This document shows positions 60,217 to 64,000 of a stretch of DNA of 64,000 bases, one piece after another. Within the stretch, counting starts at the first letter, position 1; each line of letters opens with the position of its first letter. Source of the stretch: Maribrevibacterium harenarium (lineage in GTDB: Bacteria; Pseudomonadota; Gammaproteobacteria; Pseudomonadales; Marinomonadaceae). Location: the NCBI RefSeq assembly GCF_006385675.1, contig NZ_VFRR01000012.1, forward strand, positions 40,160-104,159, read 5' to 3'. A program made the position numbers and the translations under genes. The notes below the pieces were generated by a model, which was given only the letters and a program-made list of their open reading frames with translations, was not told where the DNA came from and did not search any database.

Positions 60217-61154
60217 TGGCCATTTTCACATCTCGGGCTTCGCTGATTGCCAGCCAATCGGTCGCACAAACCATCCAGCTCGGCACGATAAAGATCATTA
60301 CTGGAATTTTTGTTGGCTTAATTTTGCTGTCTGCGTACTTGGGGTATTCCGCCACATCGACGGTAAACGCCATTTACGCCGACGCTGTGATCTACTTACA
60401 AGCCAGTGGCCAACCAGTCCCACCGAATCCAGCCCAATTAGATTCGCCACTGGGTATGTTGCGCAACATGACGATTTACATCAGCTTAATTGGTAGCCTC
60501 GCCGCGATGGTCATCGGCCACCAATTGATCGCCAGCGATCGTAAACAAGGCGTGTTGCCCCTAATTGGAACTCGCATTGAGTCTCGAAGCGATTATCTCG
60601 ACGGCAAAATTAAGGCGCTCCTGACCTTACTTGGTGGCGTGACGGGGATTGCAGCATTCGTTGCCGCTATCACCTTGATATTACTCCCAAGCGTAGTGTT
60701 GACCTCGGCGATGTGGGGGCAGCTGGTTGCTTTTATGGCCTGCGCCTATTTGATTCTATTATTTTTTGGCTTGTTAGCCCTTGCATCTACTGCATTAGTA
60801 GCAAAAGAGTCGGTTGCCCTTCTTCTACCAGTGACGTTGTGGATTACGCTCACATTCATCTTTCCGTCTTTGAGCGCCAATATTCACCCAACCGCAGCGA
60901 TTAACCCAATATCTTCGCTTGCCGCGACACCCGACAACGCATTCTTCCATTTCAGCCAACAGTTTTTGGCCCCTTTTTCCACGGTCGAAAGCTTTAAAAG
61001 TCTCAGTGCCTACTGGCTTGATTACAGCCCGAATGGCAGTGTTTTTCCGACAGGCGCACTGATGCAAATGGTTGTGTCCGTCGTGATCGCGGCTGGTGCG
61101 GCATGGTATGGCTTAACTCACATATCCCTAGAGCGAGGTGAATTCGATGTCTAA
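60216..61154 (+). CDS. ABC-2 type exporter permease 1
   Basis: About six membrane helices with a periplasmic loop after the first (NAIYADAVIYLQASGQPVPP). LIASDRKQGVLPLIGTRIESRSDYLDGKIKALLTLL is typical of ABC-2 permeases of the NosY/GldF kind. 312 residues. Substrate not visible. The last 8 nt overlap the next gene. Confidence 0.85.
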   Translation: MAIFTSRASLIASQSVAQTIQLGTIKIITGIFVGLILLSAYLGYSATSTVNAIYADAVIYLQASGQPVPPNPAQLDSPLGMLRNMTIYISLIGSLAAMVIGHQLIASDRKQGVLPLIGTRIESRSDYLDGKIKALLTLLGGVTGIAAFVAAITLILLPSVVLTSAMWGQLVAFMACAYLILLFFGLLALASTALVAKESVALLLPVTLWITLTFIFPSLSANIHPTAAINPISSLAATPDNAFFHFSQQFLAPFSTVESFKSLSAYWLDYSPNGSVFPTGALMQMVVSVVIAAGAAWYGLTHISLERGEFDV

Positions 61155-62142
61155 TCCGGCGCAATCAACCATCCATCAAACATTTGCTATGGTGCGCAAA
61201 GAATGGCTCGAAGCACGACGTGACCGCTTTTTCTCGGCACTGACTGGATTCATGCTATTGGCGGCTCTAATTTCCCTGACCACCGGCGCGATAGCATTAG
61301 CCGCTGAAGTCGCAGATTTCACATCTGCCAAGGACCTACTGCTTTCACTGGGTAAGTCCATAACCAATCTGGACGCCGGTGAGTTCTATCCTCTCAAATT
61401 GCTCCGAGGCGCGATCGAGCAAATTGAAATCGTCGGTGCCGTGTTGGGCATTATTGTTGGATTTCGCTCTGCGAGCGGTGAACGTGGTCGCCAAACGCTC
61501 GCTCTCGTACTGACGCGCCCTGTCACACATCGTCAGTTTGTAATGAGTAAAGCCCTAGCAGGAATCAGCCTTATCGCGAGCAGTTTGTTGATGGTCTTCG
61601 CTGCCCTGACAATTTTTCTCATAGTGATTTCCGGTGTTGGTCTTTCTACGGACGACTTGACGCGAATCGGGCTAATTTGGGGGCTTTCTACCCTTTATGT
61701 CAGTGCCTTTTTCCTACTGACTTTGCTCCTTTGTCTTCATTTGAAGAATCCTGCAACAGCGTTACTCGCTGGATTCATCACATGGCTTATTTTGGTACTG
61801 ATCGCACCTCAGATCGGTGACACGCTTGACCCAGATAACCAAGTCGCTGGCGGTGTTTTCAAACAGCTTCATGTACAAAAGGCGGAACAGGACAAAATTA
61901 AACAGGGTTACGCCACCTTCGAAACCATTCGTAATGGGGTGGAAGTCGCGTCGATTACCAAACACTTTGAGCGTGCGAGTTTCGCTGTGCTCGGTATTAA
62001 AGATAACTACACCGGAAAACCATTGCTGCCGATCCTCAGCGAAAAACTCAGTGATTTACTGTGGGTTTTGTTCAGTTTCCTTGGCTTGGCTTTCATCACC
62101 ATCATCAAACCACTGCAATTTTCTAAACTCGTTAAGGAGTAA
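61147..62142 (+). CDS. ABC-2 type exporter permease 2
   Basis: About six membrane helices; N-terminal MVRKEWLEARRDRFFSALTGFMLLAALI and SGERGRQTLALVLTRPVTHRQFVMSKALAGISL mark an ABC-2 permease. A periplasmic loop is found after helix 5 (DPDNQVAGGVFKQLHVQKAE). 331 residues. Start ATG at 61147 with GAGGTG upstream. Together with permease 1 forms a heterodimer. Confidence 0.87.
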   Translation: MSNPAQSTIHQTFAMVRKEWLEARRDRFFSALTGFMLLAALISLTTGAIALAAEVADFTSAKDLLLSLGKSITNLDAGEFYPLKLLRGAIEQIEIVGAVLGIIVGFRSASGERGRQTLALVLTRPVTHRQFVMSKALAGISLIASSLLMVFAALTIFLIVISGVGLSTDDLTRIGLIWGLSTLYVSAFFLLTLLLCLHLKNPATALLAGFITWLILVLIAPQIGDTLDPDNQVAGGVFKQLHVQKAEQDKIKQGYATFETIRNGVEVASITKHFERASFAVLGIKDNYTGKPLLPILSEKLSDLLWVLFSFLGLAFITIIKPLQFSKLVKE

Positions 62143-62147
62143 TACTC

Positions 62148-62831
62148 ATGACTATGTCTAATCAAAACGTGTCTAATCAAAACGTGTCTACTCAAACTAA
62201 GCTGAAATCTGCTTTTGACATCAAGGCACTTGCGATGGGAACAGCGTTATCACTAATGCTAACCACACCAGCATTCGCTGCGGCTGATCAAGACAAAGAT
62301 GGTATTCCCGATACCGCTGAAGCCCTGATTCATACAGATCCCGCCATAGCAGATACCGATGGCGATGGCACAAATGACCTAAATGATAAAACACCGGTGT
62401 TCTCTGAAATAGAGCCTCAAACAGCGGGCAATGGCAAGGTGTCTATTGATATCAAAGAAGCGCTTGTAGAAGACAACTACGACTACGCACTCCGAAAAGA
62501 TGCAACAGATCACTTAGAGCTGTTACTTAAAAATACCGGCAAACAAACCCTATCCGGCATGAACGTCGATTATCAGATTAAAAACCTCGCTACTGACGAA
62601 ATGGAGCGTTACCACGTTCAACTTGGTAAATTCACTTTAGCACCGGGAGAGGAACAGCGCGTGCATTTTGATGACGGCGTAAAACCGGGTCATTTCCGCG
62701 CGAATCCAAATTCCATGTATAAAACCAACACTGATGAAAAACAGTTCACGGTTTGGATTTCTGCTAGCGGTTATCAACCTGTAACCACTAACATTCACAA
62801 AGATGCAGGTGGTGCAGAACAGGCTGATTAA
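62148..62831 (+). CDS. Secreted calcium-type repeat protein
   Basis: Unknown protein, 227 residues. Signal peptide with a 40-residue n-region (ALAMGTALSLMLTTPAFA), then thrombospondin-3-like calcium repeats (about 46-85: DQDKDGIPDTAEALIHTD, DTDGDGTNDLNDKTP), then a beta-rich domain (LLLKNTGKQTLSGMNVDYQIKN, LAPGEEQRVHF). Sits immediately after the permeases (5-bp gap), so it may be an exported cargo or accessory. The start region carries a 15-bp tandem repeat. The long n-region is unusual. Confidence 0.75.
   Translation: MTMSNQNVSNQNVSTQTKLKSAFDIKALAMGTALSLMLTTPAFAAADQDKDGIPDTAEALIHTDPAIADTDGDGTNDLNDKTPVFSEIEPQTAGNGKVSIDIKEALVEDNYDYALRKDATDHLELLLKNTGKQTLSGMNVDYQIKNLATDEMERYHVQLGKFTLAPGEEQRVHFDDGVKPGHFRANPNSMYKTNTDEKQFTVWISASGYQPVTTNIHKDAGGAEQAD
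62157..62201 (+). repeat. 15-bp tandem repeat, in frame
   Basis: TCTAATCAAAACGTG occurs twice in a row (62157-62171, 62172-62186) and a diverged third copy follows. It encodes SNQNV SNQNV STQTK, at the beginning of the secreted calcium-repeat protein. Slippage could change the N-terminal length without a frameshift. Confidence 0.9.
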
Positions 62832-62922
62832 GTCACAAAGTCTTCATTCACTGGTCATAAATTAACGACACAATCAGTGGGCTCCATTTGGGGCCTACTT
62901 CATCTTTCTGAGGCGCAAATTC

Positions 62923-63414
62923 ATGAAATCTAAACACTATTCTTTAGCACAAATCGGGTTACATTGGTGGGTGGCTCTGCTCTTCGGAGCCAATTACATT
63001 GTCAGTGATGGTATGGGGCCAATGTTAGGAAAGCATTTAGAGGGCCAAGATGTGAGTCAGGAATTCGTGGTGAATTTCCATGTCTATGTGGGATTGGCCT
63101 TTTTAGGCTTTGCACTTCTTCGCATCGTCGTACGCCTGTTTTCTGGTGCGCCAGAGCCCGTTGAAACCGCGAATAAGAAACTAGACAAACTCGCCTTAAT
63201 TGCACACAAAGCACTTTATGTCTTAATGCTACTCGTCCCTCTCGCCGGGATTGGTGCTTGGTACGGCAATATTCATGAATTAGGCGACGTGCACGTTATT
63301 ATTATGAACGTCATGCTTGGGCTAGTCGGCTTACATATTGTTGGCGCGCTCTACCATCGCTTTGTCTTGAAAGATGGCGTTATCGAACGAATGAGCTTTT
63401 TAAGACGCAGTTAA
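62923..63414 (+). CDS. Cytochrome b561
   Basis: Inner-membrane di-haem cytochrome of the CybB type. Four membrane helices; ligand histidines in IGLHWWVALL, FHVYVGLAF, HKALYVLMLLVPLAG and GLHIVGALYHRFVLKDG. 163 residues. Lies 91 bp after the calcium-repeat gene, same direction; whether it is in one operon is unknown. Likely electron donor is the quinone pool or superoxide, by family. Confidence 0.88.
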   Translation: MKSKHYSLAQIGLHWWVALLFGANYIVSDGMGPMLGKHLEGQDVSQEFVVNFHVYVGLAFLGFALLRIVVRLFSGAPEPVETANKKLDKLALIAHKALYVLMLLVPLAGIGAWYGNIHELGDVHVIIMNVMLGLVGLHIVGALYHRFVLKDGVIERMSFLRRS

Positions 63415-63520
63415 GAGATGGCTTTTTACTATGCAGTTAAGACATGAATATCGCCGTATTTCCTGACCCTAGTTCTCTTTATCTATCCTTTTCGCTTCGC
63501 TAGCTACGTGAACTGGTTAC

Positions 63521-63557
63521 ACTCCGGGCGTTGAAATCTTCTCACTTAGCCCGGAGT
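63521..63557. repeat. Inverted repeat after cytochrome b561
   Basis: ACTCCGGGC (63521-63529) and GCCCGGAGT (63549-63557) form a perfect 9-bp stem with a 19-nt loop. No T-run follows, so it is not a standard terminator. The gap (63415-63682, 268 bp) otherwise holds only a 57-codon ORF that begins at 63562, unrecognised and not supported. It may be another mobile element remnant. Confidence 0.5.
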
Positions 63558-63682
63558 CTCCATGCCCACCCTACGCGTGAATTTCTCATTTCCATTTCGT
63601 GAGTTTTTTCCTGATATTTGGCTTGCTGTCCGAATAGCCATAGTCATTACTTCGTGTTCTATGCAGCTAGAGAATATTTTTA

Positions 63683-63821
63683 ATGTACTCCCCCAATCCC
63701 GATATCTTGCCGCTATGTTGCAGGTGGGTTAATCAATTGAGTAGGGGCATCCCCAAGCAAAGTATGTGTGTCGGCTTCGATTTAGCAAAATTTGTCTTTG
63801 GGGTGTCTTCTGTTGTTCAAG
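63683..63821 (+). mobile_element. Second IS110-family left end, interrupted
   Basis: Matches the left end at 57124 on the opposite strand: ACTCCCCCAA-CCCG, GGTTAATCAATTGAGTAG, then a start region with (V)GFDLAKFVFGVSSVVQ against IGLDLAKNVFEVFAVDQ. It is diverged and stops at 63821 where a GTAAGCG terminus begins. So it points outward from the module. Confidence 0.8.
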
Positions 63822-64000
63822 GTAAGCGATCTTATATTAGCCCTCTAAAATGGTTTGTCTTGCCCTGCTAATCTAGCCTGCTTTCGCCCTGTTCCAAGGC
63901 AATAGCGCTTCGAGTTTTTCTAATGTATCCGCGTCGGCAATGTGGTCGAGTACGTATTGGATGTAACTCGATGGTTCTAGGCCATTAGCTTTGGCGGTTT
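63822..64000 (-). mobile_element. IS66-family element, one end (continues beyond window)
   Basis: Starts with GTAAGCGAT, an IS66-like terminus, within the IS110 remnant. The C-terminal end of the tnpC gene reads off it on the minus strand. The rest lies beyond the window. Confidence 0.8.
63873..64000 (-). CDS. tnpC: IS66-family transposase TnpC, C-terminal end, partial
   Basis: Minus-strand reading TAKANGLEPSSYIQYVLDHIADADTLEKLEALLPWN(RAKAG) matches the IS66 C-terminal domain. 42 codons to the stop TAG at 63873. The rest is out of view. Confidence 0.85.
   Translation of the reverse strand, partial: TAKANGLEPSSYIQYVLDHIADADTLEKLEALLPWNRAKAG

Noticed and set aside
63683..63871. Open frame of 62 codons on the plus strand beginning MYSPNPDILP
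   Set aside because: It runs from the IS110 left end into the IS66 terminus; only the (V)GFDLAKFVFGVSSVV part is real homology, so it is a composite shadow and not a gene.

Overview
The window is a chromosomal segment of a marine-type gammaproteobacterium. Gene order (rsmI-lpoA-yraN-diaA, sspBA, petABC-rpsI-rplM-zapE, murA-hisG-hisD, mla, lptCAB-rpoN-ptsN-npr, yhdP-rng-maf-mreDCB, gatCAB) is the arrangement known from Pseudomonas and Oceanospirillales relatives. Protein sequences, moderate GC and the HiPIP plus OsmC/YcaO fusion fit an Oceanospirillales-like organism. I do not assign a genus. Layout: 1-55.1 kb is almost entirely conserved housekeeping DNA. 0-2.6 kb holds thiE (cut by the window edge) and thiC behind a TPP riboswitch. 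2.6-7.3 kb holds rsmI, lpoA, yraN, diaA, sspB and sspA. 7.4-11.3 kb holds the cytochrome bc1 operon and rplM-rpsI. 11.3-20.9 kb holds zapE, zapG, a NIF3 protein, hisD, hisG, murA, ibaG and mlaFEDCB. 21-28 kb holds a CaCA exchanger, lptCAB, rpoN, ptsN, npr, mgtE and darP. 28-40.5 kb holds a nitrilase, yhdP, rng, maf, mreDCB and gatCAB. 40.6-50.7 kb holds yeiW, an L,D-transpeptidase, rlmM, a pseudouridine synthase, a BMP-type nucleoside ABC importer, a DUF2750-like protein and an M48 lipoprotein. 50.7-55.1 kb holds a high-potential iron-sulfur protein, a diguanylate cyclase and an OsmC-YcaO fusion. The last 9 kb is accessory. A mosaic of broken insertion sequences (IS5 remnant, a sliver of an IS3-family gene, and an IS110/IS1111-type gene with an internal amber codon) is followed by a compact module: sensor kinase and OmpR-type regulator, divergent from an ABC exporter (one ATPase, two ABC-2 permeases), a secreted protein with calcium-binding-type repeats, and a cytochrome b561. 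A second 5' end of the same IS110 element lies at the far side of the module in the opposite orientation, and it is itself interrupted by an IS66-family end that runs out of the window. So the module is bracketed by inverted, outward-pointing copies of one IS110-family end. How the genes work together: much of the window serves the envelope (Mla lipid transport, Lpt LPS export, YhdP, LpoA, MurA, MreBCD, L,D-transpeptidase) and translation or ribosome upkeep (RsmI, RlmM, L13/S9, GatCAB, DarP, RNase G). Several blocks lack genes that usually sit in them (dolP, kdsD-kdsC, hpf, rapZ, tldD/pmbA). The most interesting signals are the IS-bracketed two-component/ABC module with a perfect palindrome in its control region, a strong stem-loop in the rplM leader, a sigma-54-like promoter before the nucleoside importer, and an apparent AUU start for mreC.
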